Below are positions 26,456 to 34,091 of a stretch of DNA of 64,000 nt, in pieces (positions within the stretch are counted from its first letter, which is position 1; every line of letters begins with the position of its first letter). Made by a program: the position numbers and the translations under genes. The stretch covers positions 55,371 through 119,370 of the forward strand of contig NZ_ANAC01000024.1 in assembly GCF_000341225.1 (NCBI RefSeq). The letters are read 5' to 3'. The DNA comes from Nocardiopsis alba DSM 43377. Lineage in GTDB: Bacteria; Actinomycetota; Actinomycetes; Streptosporangiales; Streptosporangiaceae. Under the pieces are notes generated by a model. It saw only the letters and a program-made list of their open reading frames with translations. It had not been told where the DNA came from and did not search any database.

Positions 26456-27217
26456 ATGGACCCCATGTTCCGATCCCTGACACCCGGTGGGCCGGCCGGG
26501 ACGCTTCCCGTCCTGGCCGCCGTCGCCGTCCTGGCCGTCGCCTCCGCCTGCTCGTCTTCGGAGACCTCGGCGGAGTCCGAGGAGACCGCCGAGGCGCCGG
26601 AGCGGGGAGAGGGGTCGACGGGCGGCCACATCGCCACGGTCCTCGCCGACGAGATCGAGATCCGCTCCGAACCCGACGGCGGCGAGGTGGTGCACACCCT
26701 CGCGAGCCCGAACGATTTCGGCGCGGACCGGGTCTTCCTCGTCAGGCGGACCCGGGGCGATTGGCTGGAGGTGCTTCTGCCGGTACGGCCCAACGGTTCC
26801 ACCGGCTGGATCGAGGCCGACGACGTGGAGGTCACCGTCACCGCCTTCCGCGTGGTGGTCGACATGTCGGATTTCTCCTTCACCGTGACCGAGGGAGAGG
26901 AGGAGCTCCGGACCGGACCGGTCGGTATCGGTACGAGCGACGCCCCGACACCGCCCGGTGAGTACTACTTCACCGAGCTGCTCCGGCCCCCGGACCCCGG
27001 AGGGGAGTACGGGGCCTACGCCTTCGGCCTCAGCGGGCACTCCGACACCCTGGAGAGCTTCGCGGGAGGGCCCGGCCAACTCGGCGTGCACGGAACCGAC
27101 GACGAGTCGGGTCTGGGCGGTGAGGTCAGCCACGGCTGTATCCGGGTGTCCGACGACGACATCACCTGGATGGCCGAACGCCTGCCGATCGGCACCCCGG
27201 TCGAGATCACCGAATGA
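26456..27217 (+). CDS. L,D-transpeptidase lipoprotein (YkuD)
   Basis: 253 residues. The signal peptide ends in a lipobox-like VASACS, so it is probably anchored outside the membrane. An SH3-like segment (about 60-125) precedes a YkuD domain (about 135-253) with the catalytic SHGCIRVSD (Cys at about 227). Such enzymes make 3-3 peptidoglycan cross-links or attach proteins. The start is ATG 26456 or 26465; neither has a good ribosome-binding site. Transcribed divergently from the two-component system. Confidence 0.9.
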   Translation: MDPMFRSLTPGGPAGTLPVLAAVAVLAVASACSSSETSAESEETAEAPERGEGSTGGHIATVLADEIEIRSEPDGGEVVHTLASPNDFGADRVFLVRRTRGDWLEVLLPVRPNGSTGWIEADDVEVTVTAFRVVVDMSDFSFTVTEGEEELRTGPVGIGTSDAPTPPGEYYFTELLRPPDPGGEYGAYAFGLSGHSDTLESFAGGPGQLGVHGTDDESGLGGEVSHGCIRVSDDDITWMAERLPIGTPVEITE

Positions 27218-27257
27218 CCGCTCAGCGAGCGGACACCCACAAGACCAGAGGTCGATC

Positions 27258-27533
27258 ATGCGAGTGAAGTCCCGAACGCTCATCGTCGCCGCCTTGGCGG
27301 TGGCCTTCCTCGGCGCCGCCCCGGCGTTCGCCTCGGAGGGCGCCCCGGATGTTCCGGCGGTCTCCACCACGGAGGGGCCGGAGGTCCCGACCCCGGCCCC
27401 CGAGGTCCCGACCCCGGCCCCCGACGACCCCACCTTCGAGCCGGAGGATCCCTCCGTCGAGGAACCGAGTCCGGAGTTCCCCGAGGCGGCGCCGTCCGAA
27501 CCGATCGAGCGGGAGCCCTCCTACACGGGCTGA
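27258..27533 (+). CDS. Small secreted Pro/Glu-rich protein
   Basis: 91 residues, 40 bp behind the L,D-transpeptidase gene. A signal peptide (LIVAALAVAFLGAAPAFA, cleavage after about residue 25) is followed by an acidic tail rich in Pro, Glu, Thr and Ser that contains a perfect duplication of PEVPTPA. AGAGG precedes the ATG. No family recognised. It may be a wall-spanning spacer peptide or a substrate of the neighbouring enzyme (inference from position only). Confidence 0.7.
   Translation: MRVKSRTLIVAALAVAFLGAAPAFASEGAPDVPAVSTTEGPEVPTPAPEVPTPAPDDPTFEPEDPSVEEPSPEFPEAAPSEPIEREPSYTG
27381..27422 (+). repeat. 21-bp tandem duplication
   Basis: Two identical 21-bp units (27381-27401 and 27402-27422), starting GAGGTCCCGACC, in the small secreted protein gene. 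Each unit encodes seven residues. Confidence 0.85.
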
Positions 27534-27552
27534 TCCCACCGTCCCGCTCAAC

Positions 27553-27580
27553 GGCCCCGGCCCTCGACGGCCGCGGGGCC
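27553..27580 (+). terminator. Terminator after the secreted-protein gene
   Basis: GGCCCCGGCC pairs with GGCCGCGGGGCC (one bulge) around CTCGAC. Confidence 0.7.
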
Positions 27581-27692
27581 TCATGAGGACCATCGGCCAC
27601 GCGGTTCCCCGTTTCCGGCCGGGTCCGGTCAGGGGCTTGGTGTCGTTCCCGGACGTTCCTACGTTGGTGGGAGAGCCGAGAAGGAGGTCGGC

Positions 27693-27800
27693 GTGCGTCT
27701 GAAGACGAAGCCCTACGAGAACCGCCCCGACGAGGACACCGACACCCCGAACGCCCCCGAGGATCGTCCCGAGGAGACCGAGGGCGATCGCCGGGACTGA
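27693..27800 (+). CDS. Very small acidic protein with strong ribosome-binding site
   Basis: 35 codons: GTG start, MRLKTKPYENRPDEDTDT followed by Asn/Pro/Glu/Asp/Arg-rich sequence. AAGGAGG lies 6 bases upstream (27680-27686), one of the best ribosome-binding sites in the window. A perfect terminator follows 20 bp after the stop, and there is a terminator upstream, so this looks like a free-standing small gene. No known family; function unknown. Confidence 0.6.
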   Translation: MRLKTKPYENRPDEDTDTPNAPEDRPEETEGDRRD

Positions 27801-27819
27801 CCGGCCGGCATGAACGTCA

Positions 27820-27852
27820 CGAGGGCCCACCGATCCGTTCGGTGGGCCCTCG
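27820..27852. terminator. Bidirectional terminator
   Basis: Perfect 14-bp stem (CGAGGGCCCACCGA and its complement) with a 5-base loop, between the 35-codon gene (+) and the TetR gene (-). Confidence 0.88.
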
Positions 27853-27891
27853 GTCGTGTTCCGGAGCGGGGCCCGCCGCCCCGCGCTCGGG

Positions 27892-28563
27892 TCAGGCGTC
27901 GTGGCGGGCCTTGATGCCCAGCACGATCAGGTCCAGTACCTGGTCGAAATAGGTGTTCTCCACGGCCAGGGCGTCCGCCTCCGAGACCGCCGAGGCGACG
28001 GCCTCCTCGTGCTCCCCCGCTCCGCCGGATCTGGCCACACGCATGGCGACGGCGGACGTGGCGGCGCCGAGGAGCTGGTTCGACACCGCCCGGATCGCGA
28101 CCGCCCGCTTCTCCTCCTCCCCGCCGAGCGCGGCGAGGGCCTCGATGATCCGCCTCGACAGGGCGACGGCGTTCGGTCCGACGAGGGGACGGGACCCGGC
28201 GAACTCGGCGGCCCAGGTGTGCGCGGTCAGGGCCGAATAGAAGCGTTGGGCCGTCTCCTTGAGGGCGACGTCCCAGGGCAGGTCGGCGGAGGGGAGCCGG
28301 GAGGCGGCCTCGGCGAGGATCTCGTCCACGGCCAGGTCCACGAGATCCTCTCGGCGGTCCACATGCCAGTAGAGGCTCGTCGCGTGCACCCCGAGTTCGG
28401 CGGCGACCTTGCGCATGGTCAGCGCCGAGGCCCCCTCCCGGTCGAGCAACGCGATGGTCGCGGTGACGATGCGTTCCCTGCTGAGGGCCGGTTTCGACCT
28501 GCGGCGCCGTTGTGGGCGGTGGAAGACGCTGTCGACGTGCCGGTCGGAGCCTGTTTCGTCCAT
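27892..28563 (-). CDS. TetR-family regulator with TetR_C-like ligand domain
   Basis: 223 residues from ATG 28563 (MDETGSDRHVDS); ATG 28575 is also possible. The helix-turn-helix contains LTMRKVAAELGVHATSLYWHV, and the C-terminal domain resembles tetracycline-repressor-type regulators. Divergent from a CPBP protease gene with only 63 bp between start codons, so it probably represses both. The intergenic DNA is AT-rich and holds several CATAC/GTATG words. Confidence 0.88.
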   Translation of the reverse strand: MDETGSDRHVDSVFHRPQRRRRSKPALSRERIVTATIALLDREGASALTMRKVAAELGVHATSLYWHVDRREDLVDLAVDEILAEAASRLPSADLPWDVALKETAQRFYSALTAHTWAAEFAGSRPLVGPNAVALSRRIIEALAALGGEEEKRAVAIRAVSNQLLGAATSAVAMRVARSGGAGEHEEAVASAVSEADALAVENTYFDQVLDLIVLGIKARHDA

Positions 28564-28626
28564 GTCCGACAGCATACAAGTAATCATACGTTGTAGGTTT
28601 CTCTCCAACAGTGTATGTTTCTCGGC

Positions 28627-29490
28627 ATGGTTACCGAGACCCCCTCCACGCACCCCGTTTCCCCCGCTCCCGCCCACTCCCCCGACCCGTCACGGACGAC
28701 GGCCGTCGACCCCCGAGGCCTCACCGCCTTCCTGGTGATCTCCTTCGCCTTCTCCTGGACCGCCTGGTGGCTGGGCCCCCGCCTCCTCGACGGCGGTGAT
28801 CCGACCCCGGCCGTCCTGGTCGGCGGCTTCGGCCCGATGGTGGCCGCGATCCTCGTCACCGCCGCCACGAAGGGACGTGCCGGGGTGGGCGCGCTCTTCC
28901 GGCGCCACTCGCTCCGACACAGGGGAGGCATCGCCCCCTACGCGATCATGGCGCTCGTCGTCCTGGCCATCGCGGGGTCGGCCGCGCTCCCCGTGTACCT
29001 GGGGACGGCCTCGGTCGAGGAGGAGGCCCTGAAGGCGGCGCTGATGACGGTGCCCGTCCAGTTCCTGCTCATCGCGTTGGTCGGCGGCGGCAACGAGGAG
29101 CTGGGGTGGCGAGGGTTCGCGCTGCCCCGTCTCCAGGGATCACTTCCCCCGCTCGCCGCCAATGTCGTCCTCGGCGCGATCTGGGCCGTGTGGCACGCCC
29201 CGCTGTTCGAGGTGGCCGGCACGATCCAGTCCGAGGTGTACTTCCCCGCCTACGCCCTGCTCTGCGTCGGTCTCACCGTCGTCCTCGGCCACGTCTTCAA
29301 CTCCGCCCGGGGCGGGGTGCTCGCCGCCGTGGTCGCCCACGCCGCGGTCAACGTCGTCGCCGGACTCAAGGGCATGCTCGTCGGCGACCCGGCCGGTCTG
29401 TTCGAGGTCTCCGCGGTGCTCCTCGTCGCGGTGGTCCTCACCCTGGCCACCCGCGGTCGCCTGGGCCTGCGCCGCCCCGCCGACTCCTGA
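28627..29490 (+). CDS. CPBP-family intramembrane metalloprotease
   Basis: 287 residues with about eight hydrophobic segments. The glutamate motif EELGWRGF is at about 158-165, WHAPLF carries the first histidine and VVAHAAVN the second, the pattern of Rce1/CAAX-like proteases. In bacteria these act in bacteriocin self-immunity or peptide maturation. The start may be ATG 28615 or 28627; no ribosome-binding site precedes either, so the mRNA may be leaderless. Controlled by the divergent TetR protein (inference). Confidence 0.88.
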   Translation: MVTETPSTHPVSPAPAHSPDPSRTTAVDPRGLTAFLVISFAFSWTAWWLGPRLLDGGDPTPAVLVGGFGPMVAAILVTAATKGRAGVGALFRRHSLRHRGGIAPYAIMALVVLAIAGSAALPVYLGTASVEEEALKAALMTVPVQFLLIALVGGGNEELGWRGFALPRLQGSLPPLAANVVLGAIWAVWHAPLFEVAGTIQSEVYFPAYALLCVGLTVVLGHVFNSARGGVLAAVVAHAAVNVVAGLKGMLVGDPAGLFEVSAVLLVAVVLTLATRGRLGLRRPADS

Positions 29491-29499
29491 GGGTCGAGG

Positions 29500-30102
29500 T
29501 CAGGCGAGGGACGAGAGCACGCGGTCCATCCCGTATTCGAACCGCTCCTCGAACGATCCTTCGGTCAGGTGCGGGAAGACGCGCACCAACGCGGGATGGG
29601 CCCGGACGTCCAACGCCGAGGCCAGACGGTCGGAGAGGGAGCCCTGCTCACGCTCCGCGCCCTGCTCCTCCTGGACCAGACCGAGGGCGAAGTAGATCAG
29701 CGTCCAGGCGGTCCAACCCGCGGCCCGCTCGTCGAGACCGCCCTCCAGCAGGGCGCCGACGAGCCGGTCGGCGTAGCGCAGGGTGGCCGGTTCGGCGGTG
29801 AACGTTCCGGCCACGACCCGTCCGCCGTCACGATGGGCGAGCATGGCCCCCCGGTAGCGGCGGAGCAGTGCGCGCACCGCCTCCTCCCCAGGAGAGGGCA
29901 GGTCGTCGAGCCGGATCTCGGCGAGGATCGCGTCCGCCATGAGGTCGCGCAACCCGGCCTTGGTCTTGACGTGCCACGAGACGGTGTTCATCCGTACCCC
30001 GAGCCGGTCGGCGACGGCGCGAAGGCTGACCGCCTCCAGCCCCTTCTCGTCCAACAACTCCAACGCTGCCCGGACGATCTCGGCCCGACGATCCCTCACC
30101 AT
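29500..30102 (-). CDS. TetR-family regulator
   Basis: 200 residues. The helix-turn-helix contains LRAVADRLGVRMNTVSWHV, and the ligand domain is of the tetracycline-repressor type. It starts 16 bp after the stop of the FAD monooxygenase gene and is probably cotranscribed with it. The likely target is the promoter region upstream of that monooxygenase, shared with the UvrA-like gene. Confidence 0.88.
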   Translation of the reverse strand: MVRDRRAEIVRAALELLDEKGLEAVSLRAVADRLGVRMNTVSWHVKTKAGLRDLMADAILAEIRLDDLPSPGEEAVRALLRRYRGAMLAHRDGGRVVAGTFTAEPATLRYADRLVGALLEGGLDERAAGWTAWTLIYFALGLVQEEQGAEREQGSLSDRLASALDVRAHPALVRVFPHLTEGSFEERFEYGMDRVLSSLA

Positions 30103-30118
30103 GACCCGAAAGCCTACG

Positions 30119-31570
30119 TCATCCGCCGGCCTCGGCCCTGGTCGCGCCGATCCCCACCGCTCTCAGGGCCGCCGGAACACCGGAGGCGTCGCCCGCCCAG
30201 GCCACGTGTCCGTCCGGACGTACGAGCGCCGCGTCGACGTTCGTCCACTCTCGGCGGCCCTCGATCGAGGCGACCCGGTGGGCGGGCAGGCCCGGGGCTT
30301 TGAGCCCGCCCGTGAGGTCGAGCAGGACGAACCCGCCGGATCGCATGGCCGTGAACAGCCCGCCGGAGTCCGCGAGCGGGAGATCCGGGGCCCTCGTCCC
30401 CACGAGCGGGTGCGCGTCCGGCGGGGCCGGGTAGCGGACCTTCAGTCCGGAGAGGCGTCGGGCGAGGTCGTCGGCGAGGGCGGGGACCTCCGAGATCAGC
30501 TCGCTCATCAACTCCCGAAGTCTCCGCCCGTCCGGGGAGAAGTCCGTGAGCAGAGCGGTCTGGGCCTGCGTGGCGCGCAGCAGATCGACGCCCACGGGGT
30601 GGCGTTCGTCGTGGTAGCCGTCCAGTAGGCCCTCGGGGGCCGTCCCCAGGGCGGTCGAGGCGAGTCGCCAGCCCAGGTTCGCCGCGTCCTGGATCCCCAC
30701 GTTCATCCCGACACCGCCGGCGGGCATGTGCCGGTGGGCGGCGTCCCCGGCGAGCAGGACCCGGCCCGAGCGATAGCGCTCGGCGATCCGTGCGGCGTTC
30801 CCGTACCGGGAGAGCCAGACCGGTGAGTGCGCGCCCCAGTCCCGTCCGGTGACCGCGGTGATCTTGCGCCGTACCTCCTCCAAGGTCGGTTCGCCCGGTC
30901 GGTCCTCGCGCACGTCCTCGCGCGCGATGCCCACGAATCTGTAGAGGTCCTCCGACAGGGGCACCCCGAGGACCTGTCCCTCGTCGTTCCAGGCGTCGAC
31001 GATCGGAGGGTCGGGCCGTTCCGCGACGCGGACGTCGGCCAACCATCCGAGGCAGGTCGAGGAGGTTCCCGGGAAGTCGATGCCCGCCGCCGTGCGCACG
31101 ATGCCGCGGGTGCCGTCGCACCCGACGACCCACGGCGCGTCGATCCTCTCCCCGTCCTCGGTCAGAACGCGCACCTGGTCCTCGCCGAACTCCAGACCGG
31201 ACACCGTGACCCCGCGGCGGACATCGGCGCCCCTCCCTCGGGCGTGCTCCTCCAGGATCCGCTCGGTGCGCTCCTGGGGGATCGCCACGGTGAACGGATG
31301 GGGCGAGTCGAGCCCGCGGAAGTCGAGTCGGCTGTCGAGTACGGCGAAGTGCCCGTTCGGTATCCGGGTGCCCTCCGCCAGCAAGGGGTCGAGCACCCCT
31401 CGGGAGTCGAACAGTTCGAGTGTGCGCGCGTGGACGGTCAGTGCCCGGGAGTTCGCGTTCCGTTCCGTGCGCCGCTCCAGGACCGTCACCTCGACCCCGC
31501 CGTACCTCAGTTCCGCGGCCAGCCACAGGCCCACCGGACCCGCCCCGACGATCACGACCCTCTGATCCAT
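30119..31570 (-). CDS. FAD-dependent aromatic monooxygenase
   Basis: 483-residue group A flavoprotein hydroxylase (PHBH/rifampicin-monooxygenase-like). The dinucleotide fold is VVIVGAGPVGLWLA. The DG motif is VGCDGTRGIVR, and the second FAD motif is LLAGDAAHRHMPAGGVGMN. These enzymes use NAD(P)H and O2 to hydroxylate aromatic compounds, including polyketides and antibiotics. The substrate cannot be told from sequence. Divergent from a UvrA-like protein and followed by a TetR regulator, which suggests drug modification or detoxification. Confidence 0.9.
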   Translation of the reverse strand: MDQRVVIVGAGPVGLWLAAELRYGGVEVTVLERRTERNANSRALTVHARTLELFDSRGVLDPLLAEGTRIPNGHFAVLDSRLDFRGLDSPHPFTVAIPQERTERILEEHARGRGADVRRGVTVSGLEFGEDQVRVLTEDGERIDAPWVVGCDGTRGIVRTAAGIDFPGTSSTCLGWLADVRVAERPDPPIVDAWNDEGQVLGVPLSEDLYRFVGIAREDVREDRPGEPTLEEVRRKITAVTGRDWGAHSPVWLSRYGNAARIAERYRSGRVLLAGDAAHRHMPAGGVGMNVGIQDAANLGWRLASTALGTAPEGLLDGYHDERHPVGVDLLRATQAQTALLTDFSPDGRRLRELMSELISEVPALADDLARRLSGLKVRYPAPPDAHPLVGTRAPDLPLADSGGLFTAMRSGGFVLLDLTGGLKAPGLPAHRVASIEGRREWTNVDAALVRPDGHVAWAGDASGVPAALRAVGIGATRAEAGG

Positions 31571-31583
31571 GTTCTGCCCCTTA

Positions 31584-31598
31584 TTGGTTGCTGAACAA
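31584..31598. promoter_or_regulatory. Candidate operator upstream of the FAD monooxygenase
   Basis: TTGGTTGCTGAACAA, an imperfect inverted repeat (TTG.T / A.CAA) 13 bp upstream of the start. Candidate site for the cotranscribed TetR protein. Confidence 0.35.
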
Positions 31599-31688
31599 GA
31601 GATAGTAGGTCACTGATCAAGAAAGGTCGATGGGGGCGCGGCGCCTCGTCGGTCGAGGTGAGCGGTCGAACCGGGTAGACCTGGGAAC

Positions 31689-34022
31689 ATGGCGGAAATC
31701 GACGATCACATCCGTGTCCGAGGGGCGCGCATCCACAACCTGAGGAACGTGGACGTGTCGCTGCCCCGCGACGCGATGGTGGCCTTCACCGGGGTGTCCG
31801 GATCGGGCAAGTCCTCGCTGGCCTTCGGGACCCTCTACGCCGAGGCCCAGCACCGGTACCTGGAGTCCATGGCGCCCTACGCCCGGCGGCTCCTGCGCCA
31901 ACTCCCGGACCCGGAGGTGGGGTCGATCACCGGTCTGCCGCCTGCGGTGGCGCTGGCCCAGCCCAGGACGAGCCCCTCGGGCCGGTCCACGGTGGGCACG
32001 CTCACCATGATCTCCAACTCGTTGCGGATGCTCCTGTCCCGATCCGGAGAGCGCCCACCGGGAGACGAACACCTCGACTCGGACGCCTTCTCCCCCAACA
32101 CGGCCGTCGGGGCCTGCCCGGTCTGCCACGGCGAGGGCGTCGAACACGAGGTCACCGAGGCCTCCCTGGTCCCGGACCCCTCCCTGAGCATCGCCGACGG
32201 GGCGATCGCCTCCTGGCCCGGAGCCTGGCAGGGCAAGAACCTGCGCGACATCCTCGACACCCTCGGATACGACATCCACCGACCCTGGCGGGAACTGCCC
32301 GAACGGGAGCGGGAGTGGATCCTGTTCACCGACGAGGAACCCGTGGTGACGGTCCATCCGGTCCGCGAGGCCGGTCGGATCCACCGCCCCTACCAGGGGC
32401 GGTACACCAGCGCCCGTCGACTGGTGCTCAAGGCCTACGGCACCTCGGCGAGCGAGGCCCGGCGACGCAAGGCCGCCGAGTTCATGGAGAACCGCACCTG
32501 TCGCGAGTGCGGAGGGCTCCGGTTGCGGCGGGAGGCCCTGAGGGTCACCTTCGCGGGATACAACGTCGCCGAACTGGCCCGTCTGTCCTTGACCGACCTG
32601 GTCGATCTGCTACGTCCTCACAACGACGACGAGGAAGGGGCCACCGGGGTCCTGACCCGGGACATCACCGGCCGGGCCGAGATCTTGATGGAGCTGGGAC
32701 TGGGCTATCTGAGCGTGGCCCAGCCCGCCCCCACCCTCTCCCACGGGGAACTACAGCGCATTCGTCTGGCCACCCAGTTGCGCACCGGACTGTTCGGTGT
32801 GGTCTACGTCCTCGACGAGCCCTCGGCGGGGCTGCACCCGGCCGACCGCGAGGCGCTCTCCGACATCCTGCGACGGCTGCGCGACGGCGGCAACACCGTC
32901 TGCCTGGTGGAGCACAACCTCGACATCGTGCGCGGGGCGGACTGGGTGGTCGACGTCGGCCCCGGGGCCGGTGAGAACGGTGGCCGTGTCCTCTACAGCG
33001 GCCCGGTGGAGGGTCTGCGCGACGAGCCGGAGTCGGTGACGCGGCGCTACCTGTTCGAGAACGTCGTTCCCGAGCGTCCTCGACACGAGGCCCGGGGCGT
33101 GCTGGAACTACGCGGCGCCGACCGCAACAACCTGCGCGACGTCGACCTCGATCTCCCCTTGGGGGTGTTCACCGCCGTCACCGGGGTGTCCGGGGCGGGC
33201 AAGTCCAGCCTGCTGGCGGCGGTGGAGGAACGCGCGTCGGAACGCGGGCGCGTGGTGTGGGTCGACCAGCAGCCCATCGGTCGCACCCCTCGCTCCAACC
33301 TGGCCACCTACACGGGTCTGTTCGACACCGTGCGCAGACTCTTCGCCGCCACCGACGAGGCGAAGGAGTACGGCTACGGCGCGGGTCGCTTCTCCTTCAA
33401 CGTCACGGGCGGACGCTGTCCCACCTGTGAGGGCGAGGGTTTCGTCTCGGTGGAGCTACTGTTCCTGCCCACCACCTACGCCCCCTGCCCCACCTGTGGC
33501 GGCTCCAGGTACAACCCCGACACCCTGCGGGTCCTCTACCGGGGGCGCACCATCGCCGACGTCCTGGCGATGTCGGTCGAGGAGGCGTTGGAGTTCTTCG
33601 ACGAGGTGCCGGCGGTGCGGCGCTCCCTGGAGACCCTGCGCGCGGTCGGTCTGGGATATCTGCGTCTGGGGCAGTCCGCGACCGAGCTCTCGGGCGGGGA
33701 GGCCCAGCGGATCAAGCTCGCGGGCGAACTCCAGCGGCGTCGGGTGGCGGACACGGTCTATCTATTGGACGAACCCACGACGGGGCTGCACCCGTACGAC
33801 ACCGACGTGCTGATGGACCGGCTCCGGGACCTCGTGGAGTCCGGGGCCACGGTGGTCGCGGCCGAGCACGACATGCGGGTGGTGGCCGGCGCCGACCACG
33901 TCGTCGACCTGGGCCCGGGCGGGGGCTCCGCGGGCGGTCGGATCGTGGCGGAGGGGACGCCGGAGCGGATCGCGGCCACCTCGGAGAGCCGCACCGGCCG
34001 CTACCTGAGGCACCTGCTCTGA
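31689..34022 (+). CDS. UvrA-like ABC ATPase (short UvrA paralogue)
   Basis: 777 residues, against about 950 for housekeeping UvrA. Two ABC modules: Walker A TGVSGSGKSSL (about 34-44) and TGVSGAGKSSL (about 497-507). The four zinc-type Cys pairs are kept (CPVC, CREC, CPTCEGEG, CPTCGGSRY). The second signature LSGGEAQRI is normal; the first is LSHGELQRI. The shorter N-half indicates a reduced UvrB-binding/insertion region. Relatives such as DrrC protect producers against DNA-binding drugs; that role here is inference. Confidence 0.9.
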   Translation: MAEIDDHIRVRGARIHNLRNVDVSLPRDAMVAFTGVSGSGKSSLAFGTLYAEAQHRYLESMAPYARRLLRQLPDPEVGSITGLPPAVALAQPRTSPSGRSTVGTLTMISNSLRMLLSRSGERPPGDEHLDSDAFSPNTAVGACPVCHGEGVEHEVTEASLVPDPSLSIADGAIASWPGAWQGKNLRDILDTLGYDIHRPWRELPEREREWILFTDEEPVVTVHPVREAGRIHRPYQGRYTSARRLVLKAYGTSASEARRRKAAEFMENRTCRECGGLRLRREALRVTFAGYNVAELARLSLTDLVDLLRPHNDDEEGATGVLTRDITGRAEILMELGLGYLSVAQPAPTLSHGELQRIRLATQLRTGLFGVVYVLDEPSAGLHPADREALSDILRRLRDGGNTVCLVEHNLDIVRGADWVVDVGPGAGENGGRVLYSGPVEGLRDEPESVTRRYLFENVVPERPRHEARGVLELRGADRNNLRDVDLDLPLGVFTAVTGVSGAGKSSLLAAVEERASERGRVVWVDQQPIGRTPRSNLATYTGLFDTVRRLFAATDEAKEYGYGAGRFSFNVTGGRCPTCEGEGFVSVELLFLPTTYAPCPTCGGSRYNPDTLRVLYRGRTIADVLAMSVEEALEFFDEVPAVRRSLETLRAVGLGYLRLGQSATELSGGEAQRIKLAGELQRRRVADTVYLLDEPTTGLHPYDTDVLMDRLRDLVESGATVVAAEHDMRVVAGADHVVDLGPGGGSAGGRIVAEGTPERIAATSESRTGRYLRHLL

Positions 34023-34045
34023 GTAGACCACCGCGACGGCACCGC

Positions 34046-34081
34046 CGGGTCCGCCCACCGTGATCGAGGTGGGTGGACCCG
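34046..34081. terminator. Bidirectional terminator
   Basis: 14-bp stem with one G-T-type mismatch (arms starting CGGGTCC and ending GGACCCG) between the UvrA-like gene and the flavin monooxygenase gene. Confidence 0.82.
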
Positions 34082-34091
34082 GCCGGCGAAG

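Noticed and set aside
30114..31526. 470-codon minus-strand frame overlapping the FAD monooxygenase
   Set aside because: Alternate-frame shadow made almost only of Arg, Gly and Pro.
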